58,982 nucleotides of DNA from Lentisphaera araneosa HTCC2155 (GTDB lineage Bacteria > Verrucomicrobiota > Lentisphaeria > Lentisphaerales > Lentisphaeraceae). The notes beneath the pieces are model-generated. The model saw only the letters and a program-made list of their open reading frames with translations, did not search any database and was not told the DNA's origin. Positions 8,495 to 17,415 of this stretch are shown in pieces (within the stretch, counting starts at the first letter, position 1; each line of letters begins with the position of its first letter). Where the stretch lies: contig NZ_ABCK01000030.1 of the NCBI RefSeq assembly GCF_000170755.1, positions 1 to 58,982 of the forward strand, written 5' to 3'. The position numbers were made by a program, and so were the translations under genes.

Positions 8495-9574
8495 ATGTCT
8501 AAAATTACTATCACTGTTCCTGAAATCACAATCGGAATTGATCTTGGGAACAAAAAACACGACCTTTGTGTTCTTAATTCAATGGGAGAAGTTGTCGAAC
8601 AAATACAAATTGATAATCATATCGAAGCTTTACATGAGTATTTTGAACAATATAAGAATCGTTCAAGTATTCGAATAGCTTTGGAAGTAGGCGCTTGTTC
8701 AATGTGGGTTTCTTCGATTCTCAAGGAAATGGGCTTTAAGGTTATTGTCGCCAATGCACGAAAACTGCGGATGATTTGGGGGGACACAAATAAATGTGAT
8801 GAAAAAGATGCAGAGAAAATAGCTCGTGTAGCTCGAATGGATCCTAAACTTTTACATGGCATTGAGCACCGAAGCCTATCTGCTCAAAAAATGTTATCAG
8901 TAATTCGTGTACGTGAGCATTTTATTGGGGCTCGCACGAGGTGTATAAATTGTGTACGTGGCATACTAAAGAGCTTTGGTGTAACAGATTTACCCAGTTG
9001 TGCATCAAATCGTTTTGGTGAACGAATGCTTGCACATATTCCTGATGACTTGATATCGACTTTAGGAGAACTCTTGGAAGAATCTAAAGATTTAACAAAC
9101 CGTATTGAGGGATTGGATGATCGGATTTATATGCTTAGTGAAGAGTCATGCCCTGAAGCTATAAAACTTCAGGAACTACCAGGTGTCGGTCCAGTTACGG
9201 CCTTAACTTATGTATTAACTATTGATGACCCTAAACGCTTTCAAAAGAGTAGAGATATTGGAGCTTTTCTTGGGTTAACTCCCAAAAGAGATCAATCGGG
9301 AGAGATCGACAAACAATTAAGCATCACAAAGCAAGGAGATCGTTATTTAAGGGCTTTATTAGTTGGTTCTGCTCAGTTTATTTTAAGTGACCGTTCACCT
9401 GCTTCTGATCTTAAAAATTATGGTCGTAGGATTGCTAGTAGTGGAGGACGAATTGCCAAGAAAAAGGCTGTTGTTGCCATCGCGAGGAAACTTGCGATAT
9501 TAATGCATCACTTATGGGTCAGTGGGGGAGATTATATTCCATTACACAAACAAGCTTTAAGAAAAGCTTCTTAA
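8495..9574 (+). CDS. IS110 family transposase (DEDD recombinase)
   Basis: 359 aa, normal length for the family. The N-terminal RuvC-like DEDD domain shows D16 in IGIDLGNKKHD, E64 in ALEVG, and D102/D105 in CDEKDAEKIA. The C-terminal Transposase_20 region shows LQELPGVGPVTALTY, then GAFLGLTPKRDQSGEID with S268 as the candidate catalytic serine, and TKQGDRYLRALLV. The ATG at 8495 has CGGAGAAC upstream. No frameshift or stop is seen, so the element may be active. It sits between the sulfatase operon and the phosphoesterase gene and interrupts no recognisable gene. Confidence 0.95.
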   Translation: MSKITITVPEITIGIDLGNKKHDLCVLNSMGEVVEQIQIDNHIEALHEYFEQYKNRSSIRIALEVGACSMWVSSILKEMGFKVIVANARKLRMIWGDTNKCDEKDAEKIARVARMDPKLLHGIEHRSLSAQKMLSVIRVREHFIGARTRCINCVRGILKSFGVTDLPSCASNRFGERMLAHIPDDLISTLGELLEESKDLTNRIEGLDDRIYMLSEESCPEAIKLQELPGVGPVTALTYVLTIDDPKRFQKSRDIGAFLGLTPKRDQSGEIDKQLSITKQGDRYLRALLVGSAQFILSDRSPASDLKNYGRRIASSGGRIAKKKAVVAIARKLAILMHHLWVSGGDYIPLHKQALRKAS

Positions 9575-9934
9575 TTATCCACCAATCCAGCCAACCTCCC
9601 CTCCATTTATTTTGAACCAAATTAAGGAATGAATTTAAAAGAAAAGAGTTTAACAAATGTCTTATTCGATGACTGCGGGCCATGCCTAGAACAATAACCA
9701 CGCCAAGGTTGTAATAAAATAGTTCGTCCTAAAGATAGCAGCATCAGATAGGATACAATCATGCACCGGACTTGGCGGTCCATAAAATGAGTGCGAATGG
9801 AAGCAAGACAAAATTTTATCGACATTTGAAAACTGATTTTCTCAATTATCTGAATAATATAACTTTAATGTAAACCGTAACTTGTAATCGCCTTCTCATG
9901 GAAGGCATGGTGCATTTTATTAAATCTTATGCAC

Positions 9935-10074
9935 CTTGGATTTCATCCAAGGCTATTTAAAGTTAAATGGTTTCACCATAATTCATCTACATCATTAAAT
10001 TCATCATCGTATAGTTCTTCATGGTCATCTTGGATTTCATTCAAGGCTATTTAATATTGCATGGTTTCACCATG
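9935..10074. repeat. Duplicated hairpin unit
   Basis: Two copies (9935-9980, 10029-10074) of a unit with two small hairpins: CTTGGATTTCATCCAAG and ATGGTTTCACCAT, joined by GCTATTTAA. Between them is AT-rich DNA with ATTCATC repeats. Confidence 0.75.
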
Positions 10075-10128
10075 AGTTTTCTCTGGCATTTTTAATGGAT
10101 GATATAATTTATCACGATTACCCACAGC

Positions 10129-10222
10129 CATGATGCGCCCCATACGAGAAGGACGCTGTCCCTCTCGAACTCTCCCTTCAAGGATTTGACAATCCTTGAC
10201 CAGGCGACTAGCGGCATTGCCC
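10129..10222 (+). repeat. Dispersed repeat R2, copy 1
   Basis: About 94 bp starting CATGATGCGCCCCATACGAG. Contains hairpins GAGAAGGAC-GCT-GTCCCTCTC and CAAGGATT-TGAC-AATCCTTG. Related copies at 32196-32290 (+) and 37751-37845 (-). Confidence 0.9.
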
Positions 10223-10264
10223 TGTTTTATGGAAAACCAATTTATTTACTGGAGCACTGCTTAA

Positions 10265-11644
10265 TTATTTTTGTGTCGCTTCTTTCTTTTTGCGAGCCGC
10301 AGCTCGTGCCGCTTGTTGAACGCGCTTATCATGTTTATTTAAAGCTTTTTTCAGTGCGGGATTCAACTCCATTTTATGCTTCTTAAAATAAGGCAGTATT
10401 TCTGTAACCCCGACTTTTGCCTGTGCTGGATAAACTACATTATCTTCATCTTTAGCCCGAACTTCTAAAGCTGGGTAAGGTAAGACATTCTCTGGTTTAC
10501 CCGTATAAGTTAAAACAACTGACTTTTTATAAAGCTCACCCTTGGTCACATTCACATGCTCATGAAACATATCAGCTGTCCATCCAAAATTTTTGCTACT
10601 CCAATCCAAATGACCACTAAAATTCTTATCCATTTTATTATCAAACTCTAGATCAATTTGAATCTTATAAGGATCAAGGGAAAGAACTTTAGCCGTGTGA
10701 TTTACATACGCACGAAAGAGCTCTTGAGCTGGCGTATTCACATCCTCGGGAATAATGCCATCAATAACTAAATTCGCTAATTTGGGGCCATCATCAGTCA
10801 TCGTCACCCACATGGCATGATCAAACTCACCAAAATCCGCTCCACGGTAACGACTACCACCACCAGTGGTTGCCAATGAATAATAATTCGTTTGGGGAGC
10901 TTCTTGTTTATAGCGGATGTATTGGTGGACGTGACCTGCAAATGCCGTGTGCTTGCGCCCTTTTAATGCTTCCTCAATTACCGCCCAGCCCGTTTCTTGA
11001 GGTTCTTTTGACCAACCACCTTCATCGAGTGGAGTCCCTTCGTCATACTTCCATACGGGTTGATGAATAAAGACAAATGTCCAGCGAACGTCGGGATGGT
11101 CAGCCAAAACCTTTTTAGCCCATTCCTGCTGATCTTTTTTGATGATAGCGGCAAAAGAAGCATCATCCTGAGCATTCATGCACATGAATAATACATTTTT
11201 ATAGACAAAGTGATAACGCTCAACTCCAAAGCGCTCCTTCCAGACCTTTTGCATCATTGGAGAACCATTATCGTGATTACCTGCCAAGTAAAAAAAAGGC
11301 ATATCCAAGTGCGAGACAAAGCCCTCCATTTCATCCCACATATCGTGCAGGTCAGATTCTTTTTTTGTATGGCGATTGCCCGAAATCAAATCCCCCACGG
11401 TAATGACAAATTCTGGTTCAAGTAAATTCAACTTTTTCAAAGCCGTCGGAAAAACTCCTGGTCGTACGCTGCCGGTTCTGTCAGAAACTATTGCAAACTG
11501 GAAGTTGTCGGGATCATTACGAAACTCTAAATGTGACCAGGGCTTCTTTTCCGTTTTAACATTTACCTGAAAATCACTAGTTGTACCTGCGTTAATAGAT
11601 GTTAGTAAACCCAAAGTCAAAAATGACAAAAAAGGACGAAACAT
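10265..11644 (-). CDS. Secreted calcineurin-like metallophosphoesterase
   Basis: 459 aa. Signal peptide 1-19 (FLSFLTLGLLTSINA). Metallophosphoesterase motifs in order: SDRTG with D55, GDLISGN with D85, GNHD at 122-125, VFIHQP, and GHVHQY. Acts as a binuclear-metal phosphomonoesterase or phosphodiesterase outside the cytoplasm; the substrate is unknown. The C-terminal 180 residues are a separate beta-rich region ending in a basic tail (RAAARKKKEATQK). Divergent from the DUF1080 gene at 11935. It has its own class I promoter-like element, which ties it to the sulfatase regulon. AGG lies 7 nt before the ATG. Confidence 0.88.
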   Translation of the reverse strand: MFRPFLSFLTLGLLTSINAGTTSDFQVNVKTEKKPWSHLEFRNDPDNFQFAIVSDRTGSVRPGVFPTALKKLNLLEPEFVITVGDLISGNRHTKKESDLHDMWDEMEGFVSHLDMPFFYLAGNHDNGSPMMQKVWKERFGVERYHFVYKNVLFMCMNAQDDASFAAIIKKDQQEWAKKVLADHPDVRWTFVFIHQPVWKYDEGTPLDEGGWSKEPQETGWAVIEEALKGRKHTAFAGHVHQYIRYKQEAPQTNYYSLATTGGGSRYRGADFGEFDHAMWVTMTDDGPKLANLVIDGIIPEDVNTPAQELFRAYVNHTAKVLSLDPYKIQIDLEFDNKMDKNFSGHLDWSSKNFGWTADMFHEHVNVTKGELYKKSVVLTYTGKPENVLPYPALEVRAKDEDNVVYPAQAKVGVTEILPYFKKHKMELNPALKKALNKHDKRVQQAARAAARKKKEATQK

Positions 11645-11678
11645 AAATACCTCATTAAATTTAATTCTTACTCTACTA

Positions 11679-11710
11679 AGAGTATAAAATACTTAGCTAC
11701 TTTATTACGT
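11679..11710 (-). promoter_or_regulatory. Class I promoter-like element (phosphoesterase)
   Basis: On the minus strand: ACGTAATAAA-N14-TATACTCT, ending 34 nt before the start codon at 11644. Confidence 0.55.
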
Positions 11711-11811
11711 ATTTAAAATAAATTAGTTGAAAATAACACGTTTGTCAGCTTAGTTTTTATGAGTCTTACTCATTCACTTCATCGATATTTACATAAGTAT
11801 CCACATATCTT

Positions 11812-11843
11812 GCGTAATAATTCACCTTTAATCACTATTACCT
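11812..11843 (+). promoter_or_regulatory. Class I promoter-like element, distal (DUF1080 gene)
   Basis: GCGTAATAAT-N14-TATTACCT, 91 nt before the start of the DUF1080 gene. A second, weaker match is closer (11874-11905). Confidence 0.45.
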
Positions 11844-11873
11844 TAATAAGAACAAAATTAAGTTAAATTTATT

Positions 11874-11905
11874 GCGTAATCAGCAATTAAATCCAGCTAC
11901 TAAAA
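11874..11905 (+). promoter_or_regulatory. Class I promoter-like element, proximal (DUF1080 gene)
   Basis: GCGTAATCAG-N14-TACTAAAA, ending 29 nt before the ATG at 11935. The spacing to the start fits the other class I elements but the -10 half is poor. Confidence 0.35.
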
Positions 11906-11934
11906 AGAGACTTATAAAAACGAAGGAACCATCT

Positions 11935-12606
11935 ATGAAATTACTATTTATTATTTGCTTATCTCTCATCACGAACCTTATGGCCTCCGACAACAATAAT
12001 TGGGTCGAATTATTCAATGGTAAGAATCTCGATGGCTGGACAGAGAAAACAAAAGAAGGCTCTTTCCGTGTTGAGGATGGTGCTATTATCGGAACGGCTA
12101 AGGATGGCATGGGCACAACTTTCCTCTGCTCAAACAATAATTATGGCGATTTTGAACTAGAATTTGAAACCAAACTCATTGATAATAAGCTCAACTCAGG
12201 TGTACAAATTCGTTCGCGTTTGCAAGAGCCCGATGGCAAACAAAAACATCCTGCTGTATACGGTCCTCAAGTGGAGGTAACTGGCCGAAATTTTGAAAAA
12301 AATCAGTCTGGCTACATCTATGGTCAGGCATGGAAAACATGGCTCACGCCAAAAGAAGACAAAAAGGCTCATCAATTTTTCAAAGATGGTGAATGGAATC
12401 ATTTCCGCGTTCTTGCCAAAGGCAATCAAATTACCACCTGGCTTAACGGCAACAAAATTGTTACCACTACTGTTCCCGCTAAGCGCCAACAATCCAACCC
12501 AAGTGGCTTCATTGCCCTCCAGGTTCATGGAATTAAAAAAGGCACTGGCCCCTTCCAGGTTGCATGGAAAAATATCAAAGTCAAAGAGCTTAGCTCTGCT
12601 CAGTAA
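11935..12606 (+). CDS. DUF1080 (3-keto-disaccharide hydrolase-like) secreted protein
   Basis: Start chosen at 11935 (223 aa) because it has GAAGGA upstream and opens a signal peptide (LLFIICLSLITNLMA); the upstream in-frame TTG at 11872 would place 21 extra residues before it. The DUF1080 jelly-roll is clear: WVELFNGKNLDGW, TTFLCSNNNYGDFELEFE, NSGVQIRSR, VYGPQVEV, WNHFRVLAKGNQITTWLNG and GFIALQVHG. The family binds or cleaves glycans (concanavalin-like fold) and is abundant in PVC bacteria. It precedes the large CxxCH dehydrogenase, a common pairing. Confidence 0.9.
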   Translation: MKLLFIICLSLITNLMASDNNNWVELFNGKNLDGWTEKTKEGSFRVEDGAIIGTAKDGMGTTFLCSNNNYGDFELEFETKLIDNKLNSGVQIRSRLQEPDGKQKHPAVYGPQVEVTGRNFEKNQSGYIYGQAWKTWLTPKEDKKAHQFFKDGEWNHFRVLAKGNQITTWLNGNKIVTTTVPAKRQQSNPSGFIALQVHGIKKGTGPFQVAWKNIKVKELSSAQ

Positions 12607-12672
12607 TACAGCGAGTCATAGAGCAACTCAATTTACTGTGCGCTAAAAACTCAAAGCTTTTTAGCTCATAGA

Positions 12673-12704
12673 GCATAATATCTTTCCGAGAACCCTTATT
12701 AGCT
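12673..12704 (+). promoter_or_regulatory. Class I promoter-like element (CxxCH dehydrogenase)
   Basis: GCATAATATC-N14-TATTAGCT, ending 28 nt before the ATG at 12733. Confidence 0.55.
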
Positions 12705-12732
12705 AGTAAGATTAATTTAGCACAGGCTTCAC

Positions 12733-15700
12733 ATGCAAAACAGAAATTATAAATATCACTTTCAAAAACCCTTAAATAAGTTTTTACTCTTCACTAGCTT
12801 AAGCCTTTCCCTTAGCACATTTGCACTCGATCAGGATACTAAAAATAAAGTAATTGAAGCGAGTCAATCAAGCGAAGCCGTAAAAGCAAAATCAGAACGT
12901 AAGCTCTTAGCACTTTCCACAAGTGGCAAAACTACGCTTAGTCACTACGCCCTGCAGCAACTCGGCGAGCAAAGTTCTGCTTTTAAAGTCGAAGTCAACT
13001 CTGATATCGCCAAACTTGATTTAAATACCCTCAAACAGTATGACGGTGTTTTTCTCAGTCAAAAAATGGCGGATTCCATTTTCCAAAACAAAAGCCTTAA
13101 AACGGCTTTCCTTAAGTACATCAATGAAGGTGGCAAACTGATTGCTACTGACCAGGCCATAGAAAGTCAATCGGCTGAATATAACACACTGATTGGCGCC
13201 ATCAGTCAAAAGTACCCCTGGGACGAAAATGGCACCTGGAGCATTGTCAACGAAGCACCAAATTCTGTCAGTACTAAACACCTCGAGCCTCTCTTTAAAA
13301 TCAAAGACCGCATTTACGCTCTCAAAAATTTTGATCGCTCAAAAATGCGTATCCTCCTTGCCCTAGACTTTGGCGATCGCCTCACAACGGGTACTTACTC
13401 CAAGTTAGCCGATGTTCCGGTGAGCTGGGTAAAAGAAGTTGGCAAAGGACATGTCTTTTACACATCCCTCGGTTTTAATGATGAAACCTGGTACAACAAG
13501 GACTTTTTACAGCATTTACTCAGCGGCATTCAAATGACTCTCGGTGATCTAGAGGGTGACTTTAGTCCCATCGCCCAAAAACCCCGTTCACCTCATCGCA
13601 ATAAAGCTCTGCCATTGACTGAAGAAGAATCAATGAAAACCTTCGAAATTCAGGATGGTTATAAAATCCAGCTTAGTGCCGGAGATAATTTCCTTAATGA
13701 GCCCGTTCACGTTACCTGGGATGGCAATGGCAATCTCTATGTGGCACAAATGGAAACCTATATGCAGGATATGGCTGCAACAGGTGAAAAAGATCCCGTC
13801 TGTTCGGTTATCAAACTTGTGGACACCAATTGGGACGGCGTTTACGATAAAAAAACTGTTTTTGCCAAAGACCTCATTCTACCGCGTAAGTTACTCTGTC
13901 TTGATGGCAAGGTCATCATTGGTGAAACAGATACTACGACTCTTTATTCCTACGAAGATACCGATGGCGATGGCATTGCCGATAAAAAAGAGCTCTTCTA
14001 TAAAGGTGGACCTCAGGGTGGTAATATGGAGCACCAACCCCAGGGCTTCATGTGGAATATTGACAACACTATCAACGCTACTTATGCCTTAAGTTACAGC
14101 TATAAAGATGGGAAAATTGCTGAACTCGACTACAAAGCTGGCGTAGGTTCGCAATTTGGCATTTCTCAGACTGAAAGTGGGCAAATCATTTCCGCGATTG
14201 CCGGCAATGAAAAAGCCACTATGCATTTCCAGCAGCCTCACGTTTACGGCGGCATGGAACTTGAAGGTGAAAAACCAAAGGAATTTTATGAGCTTTGGCC
14301 AATCGACGATGTTCCCGATTCACAAGGTGGTCTTAAACGCGTTCGCGAAGACAATACCTTAAATCATTTTTCCGCAACTTCTGGTGCCGAATACTACCGC
14401 GGTGGTGTACACAGCGATTTAAAACATGATTTCTTCCTGGCCGAACCCGTTGGCCGCCTCATTCGTCGCGCAAAAATCGAAAAGAAAGGTGGCATGCGCA
14501 TTATGCATAATGCTCACCCAAAAAAAGAATTCATTCGCTCCTCTGATCCAAATTTCCGCCCGGTCAACTTGGCGACTGGTCCAGATGGCAACCTCTATAT
14601 TGTCGATATGTATCGTGGTATTATCCAGCAGGCGGCCTATGCCCGTCCCGGCATGTTTATCTATCGCATTAACGAAGTTTATGAACTAGATAAAAACATT
14701 GGTCGCGGTCGCCTTTACCGCGTGACTAAAGATGGTCAAAAAAGCTTCGGAAAGCCCAATATGCTCAATGAAAGCGGTAAGCAGCTTCTCGCTCACCTCA
14801 GTCACGAAAATGCTTGGTGGAGACTTAAAGCTCAAAAGCTCATTATTGTGCGAAAAGATCTGTCTGTACTCAAAGACCTTCAGGATATGGCTGTAAATTC
14901 AAACTCTGAATTGGCACGACTTCATGCCCTGTGGACAATTGATGGTCTCGGAAAAACTGATTTCGAAATCCTCAAAAAAGCTGTAAAAGACTCAAGCCCA
15001 CTAGTTCGTGAAGCGGCTATTCGCCTCTCAGAACCTTTCCTGAGAAAAGATCAATCTACCTTACAAAGCTTACTACCCATTAAAACTGAAACAAACAGTC
15101 AGGTTCTTGTTCAAATTAAGAACTCTCTTAGAAAACTTGGTCAATCAGACCTACTTAAAACTTTATACGACACACACCGCGACAAACATTATGGTTTAGC
15201 TCGTATGGAGCAATTCCACATTCAGCAGGCCAAAGAAGAAGCAGAGAAAAAGCTCGCTCGCAACGCACTTTCTGCGGCCAACGCAAAAATGATTGAGAAA
15301 GGTGCTGTTCATTACAAAGCTCTCTGCCAAAATTGTCATGGCAAGGATGGCATGGGTATGAAAGCCGGAGACATTCTTTTAGGTGCACCACTGGTGGGCT
15401 CTCCCCGAGTAACTGGTGATGTAAGCCGCCTCACGGCCATTACATTAAACGGACTAAAAGGCCCTATCGATGGCAAGGACTATGGCGTTATGATGCCGCT
15501 TAGTAACAACTCAGATGAGTACATAGCTGAGGTTCTCAGTTTCATTCGTCATAGTTGGAATAACAAAGCTTCAATTGTGTCCACCAAAGAAATTCAGACT
15601 GTTCGTAAAGATCTTAAAAAGTACAAAGAAATGTTCACTATTGACACATTATATGAGCGCTACCCTGCTTTGCTCAATAACAAAAAGAAATGGCTTATCA

Positions 15701-16056
15701 CAGCCAGTGTAAATAATGACAAAAACGCCCTTAAAAGGATTAATGACAACAAGACCAAAGGTCGCTGGACTAGCATGAAAGTTATTGAAAAAGGCTTCTA
15801 CGTTCAAATTGAACTACCTTCCGCACAGGGAATTAAAGGATTGAAAATGAATGCCAATGACTACCCTGCTGAATTTGAAGTTCAGCTTTCCACCGATGGT
15901 CAGCAGTGGTCAAGTGTCGGAAAGTTCAAAGGCAAAAGAGGTTTGAGTATTGCTAAATTCGAAAAATCTGAAGTCAAATTCGTAAAAATCATTAGTACCG
16001 TTAAGGGCGACACGATCTGGGCGATACGCGAAATTGACCTTATGTCCTCAATGTAA
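12733..16056 (+). CDS. ThuA - PVC dehydrogenase - cytochrome c - discoidin-like fusion
   Basis: 1107 aa, exported (hydrophobic FLLFTSLSLSLSTFA near residues 18-32). Domains in order: ThuA-like (about 50-275, with VSWVKEVGKGHVFYTSLGFN), PVC-type membrane-bound dehydrogenase beta-propeller (about 310-660, HVTWDGNGNLYVAQMETY, then ATGPDGNLYIVDMYRGIIQ), HEAT-like helices (about 690-800), a cytochrome c domain with C865-QN-C868-H869, and a C-terminal F5/8-type discoidin-like module (about 1000-1105, KFVKIISTVKGDTIWAIREI). Likely a periplasmic sugar or aldose oxidoreductase passing electrons to the haem; substrate unknown. The calcium-binding-like DTNWDGVYD and DTDGDGIAD loops are visible in the propeller. 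It follows a DUF1080 gene and has its own class I element. Confidence 0.9.
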   Translation: MQNRNYKYHFQKPLNKFLLFTSLSLSLSTFALDQDTKNKVIEASQSSEAVKAKSERKLLALSTSGKTTLSHYALQQLGEQSSAFKVEVNSDIAKLDLNTLKQYDGVFLSQKMADSIFQNKSLKTAFLKYINEGGKLIATDQAIESQSAEYNTLIGAISQKYPWDENGTWSIVNEAPNSVSTKHLEPLFKIKDRIYALKNFDRSKMRILLALDFGDRLTTGTYSKLADVPVSWVKEVGKGHVFYTSLGFNDETWYNKDFLQHLLSGIQMTLGDLEGDFSPIAQKPRSPHRNKALPLTEEESMKTFEIQDGYKIQLSAGDNFLNEPVHVTWDGNGNLYVAQMETYMQDMAATGEKDPVCSVIKLVDTNWDGVYDKKTVFAKDLILPRKLLCLDGKVIIGETDTTTLYSYEDTDGDGIADKKELFYKGGPQGGNMEHQPQGFMWNIDNTINATYALSYSYKDGKIAELDYKAGVGSQFGISQTESGQIISAIAGNEKATMHFQQPHVYGGMELEGEKPKEFYELWPIDDVPDSQGGLKRVREDNTLNHFSATSGAEYYRGGVHSDLKHDFFLAEPVGRLIRRAKIEKKGGMRIMHNAHPKKEFIRSSDPNFRPVNLATGPDGNLYIVDMYRGIIQQAAYARPGMFIYRINEVYELDKNIGRGRLYRVTKDGQKSFGKPNMLNESGKQLLAHLSHENAWWRLKAQKLIIVRKDLSVLKDLQDMAVNSNSELARLHALWTIDGLGKTDFEILKKAVKDSSPLVREAAIRLSEPFLRKDQSTLQSLLPIKTETNSQVLVQIKNSLRKLGQSDLLKTLYDTHRDKHYGLARMEQFHIQQAKEEAEKKLARNALSAANAKMIEKGAVHYKALCQNCHGKDGMGMKAGDILLGAPLVGSPRVTGDVSRLTAITLNGLKGPIDGKDYGVMMPLSNNSDEYIAEVLSFIRHSWNNKASIVSTKEIQTVRKDLKKYKEMFTIDTLYERYPALLNNKKKWLITASVNNDKNALKRINDNKTKGRWTSMKVIEKGFYVQIELPSAQGIKGLKMNANDYPAEFEVQLSTDGQQWSSVGKFKGKRGLSIAKFEKSEVKFVKIISTVKGDTIWAIREIDLMSSM

Positions 16057-16126
16057 AAACGAAATTAATTCTCTATTAGCTAACTAGCCCATAAAAAAAT
16101 CTCTTAACACAAACATAAGGTAAAAC

Positions 16127-16414
16127 ATGAAATTCACTATTGCTCTATTCGCATTCTTACTCTTCAGCTTATCAGCTGTAGCCGAAACTTTTGCAGACAA
16201 AGATGCCGACCAGGACGGTAAACTTTCTATCTCTGAGTATGCTGGCGACGATAAAAAGCTCAAAAAGAACTTTAAAAAATTGGATGCCGACGCCGATGGT
16301 GCTCTAAGTGAAGAAGAGTACGCTGCAGGCGAAAAGAAAGGTAAAAAAGACAAGAAAAAGAAAGACAAGAAAAAGAAAGATAAGAAAGGTAAAAAAGATG
16401 ATAACAACATCTAA
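16127..16414 (+). CDS. Small secreted EF-hand protein with poly-Lys tail
   Basis: 95 aa. Signal peptide 1-19 (FTIALFAFLLFSLSAVA). Two EF-hand loops: DKDADQDGKLSISEY and DADADGALSEEEY, so it should bind calcium outside the cytoplasm. The last 25 residues are almost only Lys and Asp/Gly (repeats of KKDKKKK). AAGG lies 8 nt before the ATG. It lies 70 bp after the dehydrogenase gene and may be read through from it. The tail is the purest example of the Lys-rich C-termini seen on many secreted proteins here. Confidence 0.85.
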   Translation: MKFTIALFAFLLFSLSAVAETFADKDADQDGKLSISEYAGDDKKLKKNFKKLDADADGALSEEEYAAGEKKGKKDKKKKDKKKKDKKGKKDDNNI

Positions 16415-16440
16415 TTAGTCTTTTAAATATTTTGACACAC

Positions 16441-16479
16441 ATTTAAAGCCCTCAGGTCCTAGATCTGGGGGCTTTAAAT
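16441..16479. terminator. Strong hairpin, likely terminator
   Basis: ATTTAAAGCCCTCAG, 9-nt loop, CTGGGGGCTTTAAAT: a 15-bp stem with one mismatch, 27 bp after the EF-hand stop codon. No long T-run follows. Confidence 0.6.
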
Positions 16480-16510
16480 GTTAATATCTATAAAAGCCAA
16501 AAGAGTTAAA

Positions 16511-17371
16511 ATGAAAAATTTATTAGTCCTTGCACTACCCTTGTTGTTACTTGCCTGTAATTCCAAGCTAGGTGCACAAATCAAAAAAGATTTTGATCAG
16601 GCTCAGCACAGCGAAGAATTGACCAAAGGAAAAATTTTAAGTCGCTCATATTTTTTCAAAGAAGCTAACAAGGATCAAAATTATGTTCTTTATATCCCAA
16701 AGAATTACGACTCTTCAAAACCTGCTCCATTAATAATATTACTCCATGGACTTCGCAGTAACCCCAAGCAAATTATCAATTACAGTGGCATCATCTCTGA
16801 GGCTGAAAAACGCGGCTATGTCATTGCAGCTCCTTTCGGATACAATGACCGTGGTTGGTATGGCAGTCGGGGAAAAGGCAAGGAGGGCTTTGCTTTTGGG
16901 AAAGCGGGCGACCCTGAGAACCTTGGTGAGTTAAGCGAGATGGATGTGATAAACGTTTTAAAAATTGTGCAAAAAGATCTGTCTATTGATTCCGACCGCA
17001 TCTTTTTAATGGGACATTCCATGGGCGGCGGTGGTGCTTTATACCTAGCTTCTGCTTATCCCAATACTTGGTCTGGCTTAGCCTGCCTCGCCCCCGCATT
17101 TCAAAAACAGTCAACTAAGCTTGAGAATGCCAAACACTTGCCGGTATACGTCACGACCGGAAATATGGATTTTCTAGTTCCAGTTCGAACCGTACGCCGT
17201 TGGGTTGACGAGATGAAATCTTTAAAGATGGATGTGCACTATAAAGAAATCAAAGGGGGAGGCCACTTCCGCACTATTACCCGGAACCCTGAGATGATTT
17301 CAGAAGTCTATGACTTCTTTGATCGATACAACAGAAAAAAGCTTGCTAAGCCCCAAGTGCAAACGCAATAA
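16511..17371 (+). CDS. Alpha/beta-hydrolase esterase lipoprotein
   Basis: The ATG at 16511 is chosen over 16478 because it opens a lipoprotein signal (LLVLALPLLLLAC, lipid-modified C16). The upstream codons overlap the 16441-16479 hairpin. 286 aa. PHB-depolymerase/feruloyl-esterase-like hydrolase: LILLHGLRSNP (oxyanion region), nucleophile S170 in GHSMGGGG, candidate acid D220 in GNMDFLVP, and H252 in GGGHFRT. A membrane-anchored esterase could deacylate polysaccharide side chains; substrate not readable. No class I element seen upstream. Confidence 0.87.
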   Translation: MKNLLVLALPLLLLACNSKLGAQIKKDFDQAQHSEELTKGKILSRSYFFKEANKDQNYVLYIPKNYDSSKPAPLIILLHGLRSNPKQIINYSGIISEAEKRGYVIAAPFGYNDRGWYGSRGKGKEGFAFGKAGDPENLGELSEMDVINVLKIVQKDLSIDSDRIFLMGHSMGGGGALYLASAYPNTWSGLACLAPAFQKQSTKLENAKHLPVYVTTGNMDFLVPVRTVRRWVDEMKSLKMDVHYKEIKGGGHFRTITRNPEMISEVYDFFDRYNRKKLAKPQVQTQ

Positions 17372-17415
17372 ATTCATAGATTGGTATTCCTTCCTAAGTG
17401 ATACAAGCCCTTTAG

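Larger units (their letters stand above)
8340..9600 (+). mobile_element. IS110-family insertion sequence (ends approximate)
   Basis: Consists of a structured non-coding left part (8345-8494) and one DEDD transposase gene (8495-9574). IS110 elements lack clear inverted repeats and large target duplications, so the ends cannot be fixed by eye; I give approximate limits. The total of about 1.26 kb is normal for the family. Confidence 0.65.
9575..10264. other. 690-bp non-coding region with repeats
   Basis: No convincing gene. Short open frames at 9519-9701 and 9622-9825 (minus) have no recognisable domain or ribosome-binding site. The region holds a duplicated hairpin unit (9935-9980 and 10029-10074) and one copy of dispersed repeat R2 (10129-10222). 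Confidence 0.6.

Noticed and set aside
9622-9825. 67-codon minus-strand frame after the IS110 element
   Set aside because: No Shine-Dalgarno, no family resemblance, and composition unlike the surrounding genes. It might be an old remnant but cannot be supported.
16084-16410. 108-codon minus-strand frame opposite the EF-hand gene
   Set aside because: It is the mirror of Lys codons (reads as Phe/Leu/Ser-rich); the plus strand has the signal peptide, EF-hands and ribosome-binding site.
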